A stretch of 64,000 bases of DNA. It comes from Arthrobacter antioxidans. Lineage in GTDB: Bacteria > Actinomycetota > Actinomycetes > Actinomycetales > Micrococcaceae. Location: assembly GCF_023100725.1 (NCBI RefSeq), contig NZ_CP095501.1, positions 186,001-250,000 on the forward strand, written 5' to 3'. The notes beneath the pieces were generated by a model, which was not told where the DNA came from, ran no database searches, and saw only the letters and a list, made by a program, of their open reading frames with translations. Every line of letters starts with the position of its first letter. Position 1 is the first letter of the stretch. Shown piece after piece: positions 26,118 through 33,316 of the stretch. Both the position numbers and the translations under genes were made by a program.

Positions 26118-26488
26118 GTGCAGCGCGTCATCCGCGCCGTCGATCGACAGATCGCCCGGGACCCGGCGTGGTTCGATGCGTGTTGGGTGATCCGTGACCA
26201 GCGCGGGTGGCCGGCGGACAAGAAGCACCGCCGGCGGACCCGGGAACAGGCGTCGTGGGAGCACTACGCCGGTGTCCTCACCCTAGACAGGACCGAAGCC
26301 CTCGGCGCGCTGGGGGAGTAGGTGGGAACGCGGACGCGCTGTGGGCGCGGCGCCTCGAAGACGTGCGACAGTTCAAGGCCGACACCGGCCGGTTCCCGAT
26401 CTACGACCGCGACCGGTACCCGGAGGAGACGGTCCTTGCCGGTTCGATGATGCTGGGCGGTCGTGAGGTGAACCGGTTGTTACCTGGT
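26118..26488 (+). pseudogene. Broken helicase-associated domain gene
   Basis: Two pieces lie in different frames. The first (26118-26321) has QRVIRAVDRQIARDPAWF and TREQASWEHYAGVLTLDR and ends in a TAG. The second, in another frame (about 26325-26488), reads ALWARRLEDVRQFKADTGRFP and EVNRLLPGFADV. W..RL..V..F....GRFP and a terminal ..G.L/LPGF are typical of helicase-associated repeats. A frameshift or small deletion near 26310-26330 splits it. It overlaps the 3' end of the convergent GntR gene. It is probably a remnant of a mobile or plasmid-type gene. Confidence 0.55.
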
Positions 26489-27268
26489 TTCGCGGATGTC
26501 GGGGAGCGAGGCGACGGTGATGGATGAAGGGCTTCGGTCGTTGAGCGCTGTCAGGCGCACGTGCGCCAGATAGTCGACGTGAGCGGTGAAGGCTTGTGCT
26601 GCTGCATCTGGGTCGCCGGCCTCGATGGCCTGATACAGCGCGTAGTGCTGTTCAGTGACGGTTGACCGGTCGAGTTGATCGACGAAGACACTATTCGTTG
26701 CCGGGCGGCTCAAGTGGACGGCGGTCATGGCGAGCTCGAGGATCTTGTTCTTGGCTGCACGACAGATGGCCGTGTGAAATTCGAGATCCAGGTCGAGCCA
26801 GTCCGCGATGTCCATCGAATAGTCGCGGGATCGCTCGACGGGCCGCAGGATCGCCTCGAGGTCCTCTGTCGTCCGTCTGCGGGCAGCCAGATCCACGCAC
26901 TGGAGTTCGAGGATCGCGCGCGCCTCGTCGACGTCCTGCACGGTAACGTTTCCTGCCCTGAACCACAGCCGGATCGCATCTCCGAGTTGTATGGCCACCT
27001 CGTCCGCGTCCGGAAGGGAGACGAACGTGCCGCCGTTACTGCCTCGGGCGGTTGTCACCATGCCGGTGGCTGATAGAAGTTTCAAGCCTTCCCGGGCCGT
27101 TGACCTGGCCACATCGAAGGCCGCGGCGAGTTCCTGTTCGCTGGGAAGTCGCTCCCCGGGACTCCACGTTCCCAGGGAAATCGCTTCTCTGAGTTGACGC
27201 GCGATCTGACCGGACGCGTCCCGACGTTCAAGCGGGGTCGGCGCAAAATCACTCACAATGTTCTCCAT
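26480..27268 (-). CDS. GntR family regulator, FCD subfamily
   Basis: A 262-residue regulator. The N-terminal winged helix (about 13-80) reads QIARQLREAISLGTWSPGERLPSEQELAAAF in adjoining blocks, and the C-terminal FCD ligand domain (about 105-230) has LDLEFHTAICRAAKN and a late AFTAHVDYLAHV His motif. FCD regulators sense small acids. It is divergent from the amidase/PxpA genes, so it most likely controls them. The ATG at 27268 has GGAAGA upstream. Confidence 0.88.
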   Translation of the reverse strand: MENIVSDFAPTPLERRDASGQIARQLREAISLGTWSPGERLPSEQELAAAFDVARSTAREGLKLLSATGMVTTARGSNGGTFVSLPDADEVAIQLGDAIRLWFRAGNVTVQDVDEARAILELQCVDLAARRRTTEDLEAILRPVERSRDYSMDIADWLDLDLEFHTAICRAAKNKILELAMTAVHLSRPATNSVFVDQLDRSTVTEQHYALYQAIEAGDPDAAAQAFTAHVDYLAHVRLTALNDRSPSSITVASLPDIRETR

Positions 27269-27360
27269 CCAAAGTCTTCCGGCCAGCATACCCACCGTGT
27301 AATACTTCCAATGTCAGACATTAGTTCTTGGCTGCTTGTTCCTCGTCAAAGGAGACACTC

Positions 27361-28869
27361 ATGGAGACCATCGACAGCAAGCTCGACCTCACGATCGAGA
27401 GTGCGAGTATCGCCGAGTTACAGGCCGCCATGCGGGCTGGGAAGCTCACCGCAGTGCAGCTCGTGGATTTCTATCTGGACCGCGTGGCGCGTTTCGACAC
27501 CGCGGGTCCGGCGCTGAATTCCATTGTCACGCTCGCCTCCGATGCCCGCGACCAGGCTGCCGAACGGGATGCGCAGCGCACCAGTAACCCCGATGGTGTC
27601 GGGCCGCTGCATGGCATCCCGATCCTGGTGAAGGACTGCCTGGAGACGGCGGATATGCCCACCTCCTTCGGATCCGAAGTCTTCGCCGACTACCAGCCCA
27701 GCGAAGACGCCACCGTCATTCGCAAACTGCGCGAAGCCGGCGCGATCATCCTGGGCAAGACCACGCTGCCCGACTGGGCAACATCCTGGTTCACCTATTC
27801 CTCGCGCAGCGGTCTCACCAAGAACCCCTACGATCTCAGCCGTGACCCCGGTGGATCCTCCGCCGGGACGGGGGCGTCGATCGCGGCGGCACTGGCAACG
27901 ATCGGACTCGGCACGGACTGCGGAGGATCGGTGCGCGTTCCCTCGTCCTTCTGCAACCTCGTCGGTGTCCGTTCCACCCCAGGGCTCATCAGCCGCAAGG
28001 GGTGCAACCCGCTCGTGAGCGTGCAGGACACGATCGGGCCGATGGGTCGAAGTGTCGCCGACGTCGCCCGCGTCTTCGACGTCATCACCGGATTCGACCC
28101 TGACGACGAGCTCACCTACGCCGCCGAGATCACCCCCGCCCAGCAGTCGTACCTTTCGGCGCTGGTACCCGATGCGATTGTCGGCGCACGCATCGGCGTC
28201 GTCCGGAACGCCTTCGGTTCCGATGACGACAAGTACGCGGCCCCGGTCAACGAGGTCATGCGGGCCGCGCTGGACCAACTGACTGCGGCGGGTGCGATCC
28301 TGGTGGACGTCGAGATTCCGGACCTGCAGGACTGGAATGCCCGAACCTCGATGTACACGATCAAGTCGAAGTTCGACATCGACAAGTTCCTTGCCGCCAT
28401 GCCGGATGCTCCCATGCACTCCGTGTCCGAGATCATCGAATCGAAGCGGTACCACCCGAAGCTCGACCTCCTCGAGGCTCTCAGCGAGGGCCCGGACGAT
28501 CCCTTCTCGGATCTGTCGTTCTACGCGGCGTACCTGGCACGCGAGGCGTACATGAAGACGGTGGTGAACCTGATGGGAGCGAGCGATCTCCTCGCGCTGG
28601 TGTACCCCACCGTGCAGGTCGTGCCACCGACCCGGGAAGAGTGCGATTCGTCGCAGTGGAACACCCTGAACTTCCCGACGAACACGTTGATCGGTTCGCA
28701 GACGTGGATGCCGTCGATGACGATCCCCGCGGGACTCACCGAGACAGGATTGCCGGTCGGGATGGAGATCCTGGCGCGACCCTACAACGAGCGCACCCTG
28801 TTCCAGGTTGGATACGGCTTCGAGCAGGTCGCCAGTCACCGGCATCTCCCGGACTCCGTCGCGCACTAG
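27361..28869 (+). CDS. Amidase (amidase signature family)
   Basis: A 502-residue amidase-signature enzyme hydrolysing an amide bond. The catalytic Lys is in PILVKDCLETADMP (about residue 90), the cis-Ser in DPGGSSAGTGASIAAALATIG and the Ser nucleophile region in GTDCGGSVRVPSSFCN. AAAGGAGA precedes the ATG. No GatB/C partners are present, so it is not a tRNA amidotransferase. Together with the divergent GntR and downstream PxpA-like gene it suggests use of an amide or lactam as nutrient. Confidence 0.92.
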   Translation: METIDSKLDLTIESASIAELQAAMRAGKLTAVQLVDFYLDRVARFDTAGPALNSIVTLASDARDQAAERDAQRTSNPDGVGPLHGIPILVKDCLETADMPTSFGSEVFADYQPSEDATVIRKLREAGAIILGKTTLPDWATSWFTYSSRSGLTKNPYDLSRDPGGSSAGTGASIAAALATIGLGTDCGGSVRVPSSFCNLVGVRSTPGLISRKGCNPLVSVQDTIGPMGRSVADVARVFDVITGFDPDDELTYAAEITPAQQSYLSALVPDAIVGARIGVVRNAFGSDDDKYAAPVNEVMRAALDQLTAAGAILVDVEIPDLQDWNARTSMYTIKSKFDIDKFLAAMPDAPMHSVSEIIESKRYHPKLDLLEALSEGPDDPFSDLSFYAAYLAREAYMKTVVNLMGASDLLALVYPTVQVVPPTREECDSSQWNTLNFPTNTLIGSQTWMPSMTIPAGLTETGLPVGMEILARPYNERTLFQVGYGFEQVASHRHLPDSVAH

Positions 28870-29004
28870 CCACACCACGCGACACCATGAGCGCGCGTCG
28901 CGGGACCGGGCCCCCACCGGTCCCGCGGCGCGACCCCGGACACCACGGGCGCGCCGAGACGCAAACGCGGGCCACGCCGCATCGAAGCAGCGAATGGACC
29001 CTTG

Positions 29005-29736
29005 ATGATCACGCTCAACGCCGACATGGGCGAAGCCCTGGGTATTCACTCCTTCGGCAATGATCCGGCGTTGCTGCCGCTGGTCGACACCATCAACGTG
29101 GCCTGCGGGTTTCACTCCGGGGACCCATCCACCATGCGGCAGACCATTGAAGCCGCTCTCGAGCACGGTGTCACGGTCGGCGCTCACCCTGGCCTGCCTG
29201 ACCTCGTTGGCTTCGGCCGCCGCGAGATGAAGCTCGACAAGAGTGAGGTCCGGGACCTGGTGCGGTACCAGGTCGGCGCGCTGGTCGGGTTCCTCGACGC
29301 GGCCGGTGCACCACTGAACCACATCAAACCCCACGGCGCCCTCTACGGGATGCTGGCCCGTGACGAGGACCTGATGGACGCCCTCTGCGACGTGGCACTC
29401 CACTACGGCGTCCCAGTCCTGGGACTGCCAGGGACAGCGCACGAGCGAACAGCCAACCGCCGCAACGTGCCATTTGTTGCCGAGTTCTACGCGGACCTCA
29501 GGTACGGGGACGACGGGATAGTCGTCGTGGAACGCCACGGCAAGCAACGCACCCCGGCCGAACTCGCCGAGAGGCTTCGTGCCGCCATCACCACAGGATC
29601 TGTTACGACAACAACGGGCAACGAAGTGCCGGCCCGCGTGGAGTCAGTGTGCATCCACTCCGACCTGCCCGCCGCACCCTCCAACGCCCGTATTGCCCGC
29701 GACGTCATCAACGAAAACCCACACGCTCGGCCATAG
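29005..29736 (+). CDS. pxpA: LamB/YcsF family protein, 5-oxoprolinase subunit A-like
   Basis: A 243-residue protein of the PxpA (LamB/YcsF) family: MITLNADMGEALG at the start, INVACGFHSGDP, VGAHPGLPDLVGFGRR and NHIKPHGALYGML. In the known system PxpA acts with PxpB and PxpC to open 5-oxoproline using ATP. No pxpB or pxpC lies nearby. It follows the amidase after 135 bases on the same strand. A TTG at 29002 is an alternative start. Confidence 0.85.
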   Translation: MITLNADMGEALGIHSFGNDPALLPLVDTINVACGFHSGDPSTMRQTIEAALEHGVTVGAHPGLPDLVGFGRREMKLDKSEVRDLVRYQVGALVGFLDAAGAPLNHIKPHGALYGMLARDEDLMDALCDVALHYGVPVLGLPGTAHERTANRRNVPFVAEFYADLRYGDDGIVVVERHGKQRTPAELAERLRAAITTGSVTTTTGNEVPARVESVCIHSDLPAAPSNARIARDVINENPHARP

Positions 29737-29852
29737 GGCTGCCGTATCACCTACGGGTACAAAGACTGCGTGTTTGCTTCCGGTGCCACTGTTGAGATGC
29801 GCACGCGCACAGCAGCCTCCGTGCGGACTGCTCAACGTAGATCGGGGTGGCC

Positions 29853-29882
29853 TTGATTGTGTCCCGCAGGTTGACGCATACG
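29853..29882 (+). repeat. Promoter-like repeat, copy 1
   Basis: TTGATTGTGTCCCGC begins at 29853, with CATACG about 24 bases from the motif start. It shares the first 15 bases with copy 4. Confidence 0.5.
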
Positions 29883-29933
29883 GGTGACGTAGACCAATCG
29901 AGGAGAGACCTCCCAAGAACTGGCTGCCCGCAC

Positions 29934-29964
29934 TTGATTGTGTAGCCCTAGTAGGCGGTATATG
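29934..29964 (+). repeat. Promoter-like repeat, copy 2
   Basis: TTGATTGTGT at 29934 is followed by CTAGTAGG and TATATG at offset 25 (29959-29964), like copy 4. A small hairpin follows. Confidence 0.55.
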
Positions 29965-30165
29965 GCACATGAAAGATGCTCTGTCCGTCAAACTGACGGC
30001 ATAGTGCCTTTGAAGCCCTTGCTGCTCAAAGACACATCCCCCGGTGCCTCCACCGGTGAAATTGATGCCGCTGCGGTGGTGATGGGCTTGACCGTGTGAC
30101 GGAAGTTGCTTCAAAGTCAGGGTCAGAGCGGACAAGCATGATTGGTGCTGCCGAGCTGGCCGTCC

Positions 30166-30193
30166 TTGATTGTGTCTACGAGGTTGGTATTTC
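30166..30193 (+). repeat. Promoter-like repeat, copy 3
   Basis: TTGATTGTGT at 30166 followed by GGTATTTC at about offset 20-22. It is the least conserved copy. Confidence 0.45.
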
Positions 30194-30505
30194 TGTCAGT
30201 AGGACTTCCTTGTTCCGTCGAATACCGCGGAGCCTTTATGGGACTCTTTCTGCCTCTTCTGGCCTCGGGTCGACTGGGTGTGCTCGAGGGGCTTGCTCGT
30301 GTAACGGAGGTTCACGAGAATTGATTCCTAAGGGGCTGAAGGGGATGTTCCATTGCTTGACGGACCAGCGGTGTCCTCGTTTGCCTGGTCGTTCTGGAGG
30401 CGGATTGGCTTGTGTCCGGGAAGTTGGCGGATAATTGATTCATCGGCAGCATTCGCTGTCTAGGGCGACTACCTTTGCCTCGATCGGCGCAGGGGCCCGT
30501 CGCTC

Positions 30506-30538
30506 TTGATTGTGTCCCGCTAGTAGGGCGCATATATT
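30506..30538 (+). promoter_or_regulatory. Promoter-like repeat, copy 4, ahead of hypothetical gene
   Basis: TTGATTGTGTCCCGCTAGTAG starts at 30506, less its last base. CATATATT follows at 30531-30538 as probable -10. The start of transcription would be near 30545, just before the GTG at 30548. Confidence 0.6.
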
Positions 30539-30570
30539 CCTTAGAACGTGCGTAGCCTGTCAGATACCGC

Positions 30571-30596
30571 AGGGCCCCTTCGGGGGTCCTTTTTTT
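30571..30596 (+). terminator. Terminator-like hairpin in gene leader (attenuator candidate)
   Basis: An 8-bp stem with one G-T pair (30571-30578 with 30583-30590) and a stable TTCG tetraloop is followed by seven Ts. It lies between the probable promoter and the ATG at 30623, so it should stop transcription unless relieved. Confidence 0.8.
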
Positions 30597-30622
30597 GTAC
30601 CCAAAATCAGGAAGGAACCATC

Positions 30623-31321
30623 ATGACCATCGTCCTCACCTCCACCACCAGCCGTGCGCCCCGCAGGATCACGACCTCCCCCGCGCCAGGACATGGGACC
30701 AGTGCCCGCTACAGGCGGCCGTGGGAGATCGCCATGGACACGGTGGCAGCACTACTGTCTGACCCCCGGGCGCGATTGTCCTCACCGCAGGCCATCACCG
30801 TTCTGCGGCAGCAGATCCACCGGGTCGAAGGCACGGTGGATGTCTCGGATGTCCGCTCCTGCCTCACGGATACCTGGCAGGCCCTGCTCGTGTTGGCTGA
30901 GGCGGGGGAGAGGGACGATGAGCTGCTGATCGCCGGGCGGCGGCTGGTTGTGGTGCTGGCGGAAATGCTATGCAGCCCCATCCAGATGCCCCTTCGTCAC
31001 CGGCAGTGCTACTGGGAGCTCCTGCAGGGTCACCTGCGGATGCTCAGCCGCACGACCGACCACGAGGCGTCGCTGCAGCGCATCGACCGCCGGTTCCCAC
31101 GGTGGATGGACAGCCTCAACACGGTCGTGTGGTGCGGAAGGATCCGCCCGGTGGCCGCTCCATCGAGGCTTCTGAGCCGTAACGTGCGCCGCAGCGCCGA
31201 CGAGGAACTCAACCACGCCGGGCGCCGCGCCACCTCGAGCGCCTCCTGCTCGGCTCCCAACGAGGCACAGTACCTCGGGAACGCCGGGGACCACTGGCGG
31301 ATGCACACCTCCCACCGGTAA
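30623..31321 (+). CDS. Hypothetical protein behind an attenuator
   Basis: A 232-residue protein I do not recognise. It is Arg-rich, with a helical middle (PWEIAMDTVAALLSDP to LLQGHLRMLSR, about 30-150) and a looser C-terminus. No signal peptide or membrane helix is seen. A GGAAGGA site precedes the ATG. The frame is open upstream through the hairpin to a GTG at 30548, which would add 25 residues and could be a translated leader. A second unrecognised gene follows. Confidence 0.55.
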   Translation: MTIVLTSTTSRAPRRITTSPAPGHGTSARYRRPWEIAMDTVAALLSDPRARLSSPQAITVLRQQIHRVEGTVDVSDVRSCLTDTWQALLVLAEAGERDDELLIAGRRLVVVLAEMLCSPIQMPLRHRQCYWELLQGHLRMLSRTTDHEASLQRIDRRFPRWMDSLNTVVWCGRIRPVAAPSRLLSRNVRRSADEELNHAGRRATSSASCSAPNEAQYLGNAGDHWRMHTSHR

Positions 31322-31345
31322 CAACCACCACCCCAGCACAACCCC

Positions 31346-31383
31346 AGCGTCCCGCCTCATCGAAGGTGAGGGGCGCTCTTTTG
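31346..31383 (+). terminator. Hairpin between the two hypothetical genes
   Basis: AGCG, CCC and CTCA on the left arm (31346-31359) pair with TGAG, GGG and CGCT (31367-31377), with bulges, followed by CTTTTG. It ends the first gene or attenuates the second, which starts 27 bases later. Confidence 0.6.
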
Positions 31384-31409
31384 TCTACGCTCCGGAAAGG
31401 AAAAACACT

Positions 31410-31964
31410 ATGCATCAACCAGCATCGCCTCCCTCGGACCCTGCCCTGTTCCTCTGGGCAGCGCACATCGGACGCACCACCCACACCACGGGTTTCTCCC
31501 GGTTCCATCGCTGGCTCGCCGACGTCGGCCCTCTGATCGAGCAGTACATACACGGTGGCTACAGGAGCGGCGAGGTCCTGCCTGCGATGACCGTGCTCGG
31601 GATCCTGGAGCTTTCCCTGACCGCGGGATCAGCGCTGTCCCCTTCGGACGGGCGCAGGGCGTTGCTGACAGTGTGGGCGAGCCTCGGTGACCTGTACGGG
31701 GTCCGCCACCACCCGCGGGCGGTCGTGGTGTCCCGGGCTGCGATGATTCTCGCCCTCAACGCCCTGCTGTTGGCCGACGAGCCGCCGCCTGGCGTGGAAA
31801 TGTACGTTCCAGTCCTCGACGCGGAGCTGGCTGTCCTGGACTGGGGGCTCCTCGGACAGGTATCCCCTGAGCGTGCCCTGCAGATCGAGCAGATCGAAGA
31901 AGACTGGCGCGCCTGCGAGGCAGAGGAGACCGACGAACCGATCAGTAGTACATCGGAGGACTAG
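31410..31964 (+). CDS. Hypothetical protein, second gene of the unit
   Basis: A 184-residue helical protein without a family I recognise. It contains WAAHIGRTTHTTGFSRFHRWL near the start, alternating hydrophobic helices (TVLGILELSLTAG, AAMILALNALLLAD), and an acidic C-terminus ending TSED. GGAAAGG lies upstream of the ATG. No sequence similarity to the first gene is evident. The context is a lower-GC island next to a tRNA gene, so an accessory role (phage- or plasmid-derived) is plausible. Confidence 0.6.
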   Translation: MHQPASPPSDPALFLWAAHIGRTTHTTGFSRFHRWLADVGPLIEQYIHGGYRSGEVLPAMTVLGILELSLTAGSALSPSDGRRALLTVWASLGDLYGVRHHPRAVVVSRAAMILALNALLLADEPPPGVEMYVPVLDAELAVLDWGLLGQVSPERALQIEQIEEDWRACEAEETDEPISSTSED

Positions 31965-31969
31965 CTGTC

Positions 31970-32095
31970 GTGAGGGAGGCAACCCATGAGCGCTGGTCGG
32001 CTCAGCTGAAGCCTCGCTGCACCGCACGTCCTTTCGAAGACCAGACTCACGAGGATCACGGTTTGACCGGTACCAATGGGGACGACCAGGCCTGA
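31970..32095 (+). CDS. Possible 41-residue small ORF
   Basis: A GTG preceded by GGAGGA at 9 bases opens a 41-codon frame (VREATHERWSAQLKPRC at the start), polar and His-rich. It follows the 184-residue gene by five bases. Evidence is only the ribosome site and position. It may not be translated. Confidence 0.25.
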   Translation: MREATHERWSAQLKPRCTARPFEDQTHEDHGLTGTNGDDQA

Positions 32096-32198
32096 GCGAA
32101 ATACCGACAGCTTGTCGGGCGGGCATACCTCGCCGTCTCTGAACCCAACGCGCTCCGCGGGGAACAGCCCGAACGCTCCAAGCCCAGAGTGCCCCTAA

Positions 32199-32228
32199 TT
32201 GGTGTACTCACCCTGCGGCCAGTAAGGT
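32199..32228 (+). promoter_or_regulatory. Likely promoter of the initiator tRNA gene
   Basis: TTGGTG (about 32199-32204) and TAAGGT (32223-32228) are 18 bases apart, 12 bases before the tRNA. Confidence 0.45.
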
Positions 32229-32239
32229 CGTTTATGCGC

Positions 32240-32313
32240 CGCGGGGTGGAGCAGTTCGGTAGCTCGCTGGGCTCATAACCCAGAGGTCACAGGTTCAAAT
32301 CCTGTCCCCGCAA
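32240..32313 (+). tRNA. Initiator tRNA-Met (anticodon CAT)
   Basis: A 74-base cloverleaf. The acceptor arm CGCGGGG pairs with CCCCGC except the first C, which faces A72. That mismatch and the three G-C pairs at the base of the anticodon stem (GGG CTCATAA CCC) are the hallmarks of the initiator tRNA. GGTTCAAATCC forms the T loop. The 3' CCA is not encoded. tRNA genes are favoured integration sites, and mobile-element debris lies just downstream. Confidence 0.97.
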
Positions 32314-32319
32314 CAAAAG

Positions 32320-32354
32320 AGCACTTCTACCGACTCCTTTGTCAAGTAGGTGCT
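32320..32354 (+). terminator. Hairpin after the tRNA
   Basis: AGCAC and CTAC (32320-32330, two-base bulge) pair with GTAG and GTGCT (32346-32354). The tail is only weakly T-rich. The rest of the interval to 32598 shows no gene. Confidence 0.5.
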
Positions 32355-32598
32355 TGAAATTAGCCACGTCGGCTTCAAGACGACACGCGATCCGTACTCT
32401 CTGCTCCCCGCGCGGCCGCGTTAGGTCCTCCTCGATTCACCGCTGATAACAGCGATTACGTCCTTTGCCAGCGCTCACATCCCATGGAGGAGCCTGCTGA
32501 ATTCGTGACGCCTGTAGCGCGGAGAGCAGCAGGGCGGGTGTTGCGTCAACGGTGGGGTTGCGGGGACGAGGCCGGAAACCAATCAAAAGAGGAGCGGC

Positions 32599-32964
32599 AT
32601 GAGCATAGGGCGGTGGTTCAAGCGATCCTTCGGGCGGAAGGACGCGCGGACACTGGATGGTCGGCCGAACGCTCAAGGCAGCTCCTCGGTGAACGTGTCA
32701 CTTCACCTCGAGACGGACCCTTGCGTTGAGGTGGCGGGAACGACGACCTTCGCCAAGTATGCAGTCACGGCGTTAGCCCGTCGACGAGGGCTGCCTGAGC
32801 GCGGATTCCTCGAGACCGGAGCGCTACTCCAGCGTGAACCGAACAACCCCGTTGACCCTCACGCCGTTGCCGTCATCGTGGAAGGGGAAAAATCGGCAAT
32901 CGGCAGGCGAGAAGTAACCACCGACCATGCGAAGGTCGAGCGCGCCCGAGATCTCGAAGCATAG
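32599..32964 (+). pseudogene. HIRAN domain protein, C-terminally degraded
   Basis: A 121-residue frame that begins MSIGRWFKRSFGRKD. It carries the first two thirds of a HIRAN domain: VEVAGTTTFAKYAVTALARRRG, then LLQREPNNPVDPHAVAVIVEGEK. HIRAN domains bind DNA ends in helicases and stand-alone proteins. The usual continuation after EGEK (IGYLP) is disrupted to SAIGRRE, and the rest is polar, so the gene looks truncated or frameshifted. A GAGGAGCGG site precedes the ATG. It lies between the tRNA and a recombinase fragment. Confidence 0.6.
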
Positions 32965-32970
32965 CGGTCC

Positions 32971-33088
32971 TCACCAGCAGGCATCGGCAAAATCATCGGC
33001 GCCAGTCGTACCACCGTCTACCGCTATTTCAGCATTGGGAATCAAGAGCATCCGCGGGCTCGCAGGGAAGAACGGGCAAGTTCGTAGT
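32971..33088 (+). pseudogene. Fragment of serine recombinase HTH
   Basis: A start-less frame ending at TAG (33088) reads GIGKIIGASRTTVYRYF, then a basic tail. IG..IGASRTTVYRY is the typical C-terminal helix-turn-helix of resolvase/invertase-family serine recombinases. The catalytic domain is absent. This points to a former mobile element beside the tRNA gene. Confidence 0.5.
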
Positions 33089-33249
33089 GACGGGGGATCG
33101 ACCCACGCAGGGATGAATGGGGTCACGTTCATCGTTCACGCGCTGCTCCGCATGCCGGTCAACTTTGTGACGCGTTGAAGTTGGCACGCCTTCATTTCGT
33201 CTGTTGCTCTTGACAACTGATCCGATGCGAAAGCACCATGAAGCCGTTA

Positions 33250-33263
33250 GGAAAGCGGTTTCC
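33250..33263. promoter_or_regulatory. LacI-type operator before the rhamnogalacturonan lyase
   Basis: GGAAAGCGGTTTCC is a palindrome (GGAAA/TTTCC around GCGG) of the kind bound by LacI-family sugar repressors. It lies 53 bases before the start. A TTGACA at 33210-33215 may be part of the promoter. Confidence 0.5.
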
Positions 33264-33316
33264 CGTAGTGGAATCTACTGATTTGCTTCTTCGTCACGAC
33301 ATCAAGGGAGATGGTT

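Larger units (their letters stand above)
29737..30622. other. Gene-poor region with promoter-like repeats and hairpins
   Basis: This 886-base stretch holds no convincing gene. Its GC is visibly lower than its surroundings (notably 30180-30480). It contains four same-direction copies of TTGATTGTGT and small hairpins: CCGTCA/TGACGG at 29985-29999 and CCGGTG/CACCGG near 30041-30056. A short leader with terminator-like hairpin closes it. Open frames here have no recognisable content. Confidence 0.6.

Noticed and set aside
29644..30135. Minus-strand frame of 163 codons overlapping the pxpA end
   Set aside because: It overlaps pxpA, has no ribosome site, and its Cys/Ser/Gly-rich translation resembles no protein family.
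30095..30434. Plus-strand frame of about 110 codons in the gene-poor region
   Set aside because: It contains promoter-like repeat copy 3, has no ribosome site, and no recognisable sequence.
29853..30515. The four TTGATTGTGT copies as a CRISPR array
   Set aside because: Spacing is irregular (81, 232 and 340 bases), the repeat is too short, and no cas genes are present.
32290..32313. Attachment-site repeat of the tRNA 3' end
   Set aside because: I looked for a second copy downstream and upstream in the window and saw none, so island ends stay undefined.
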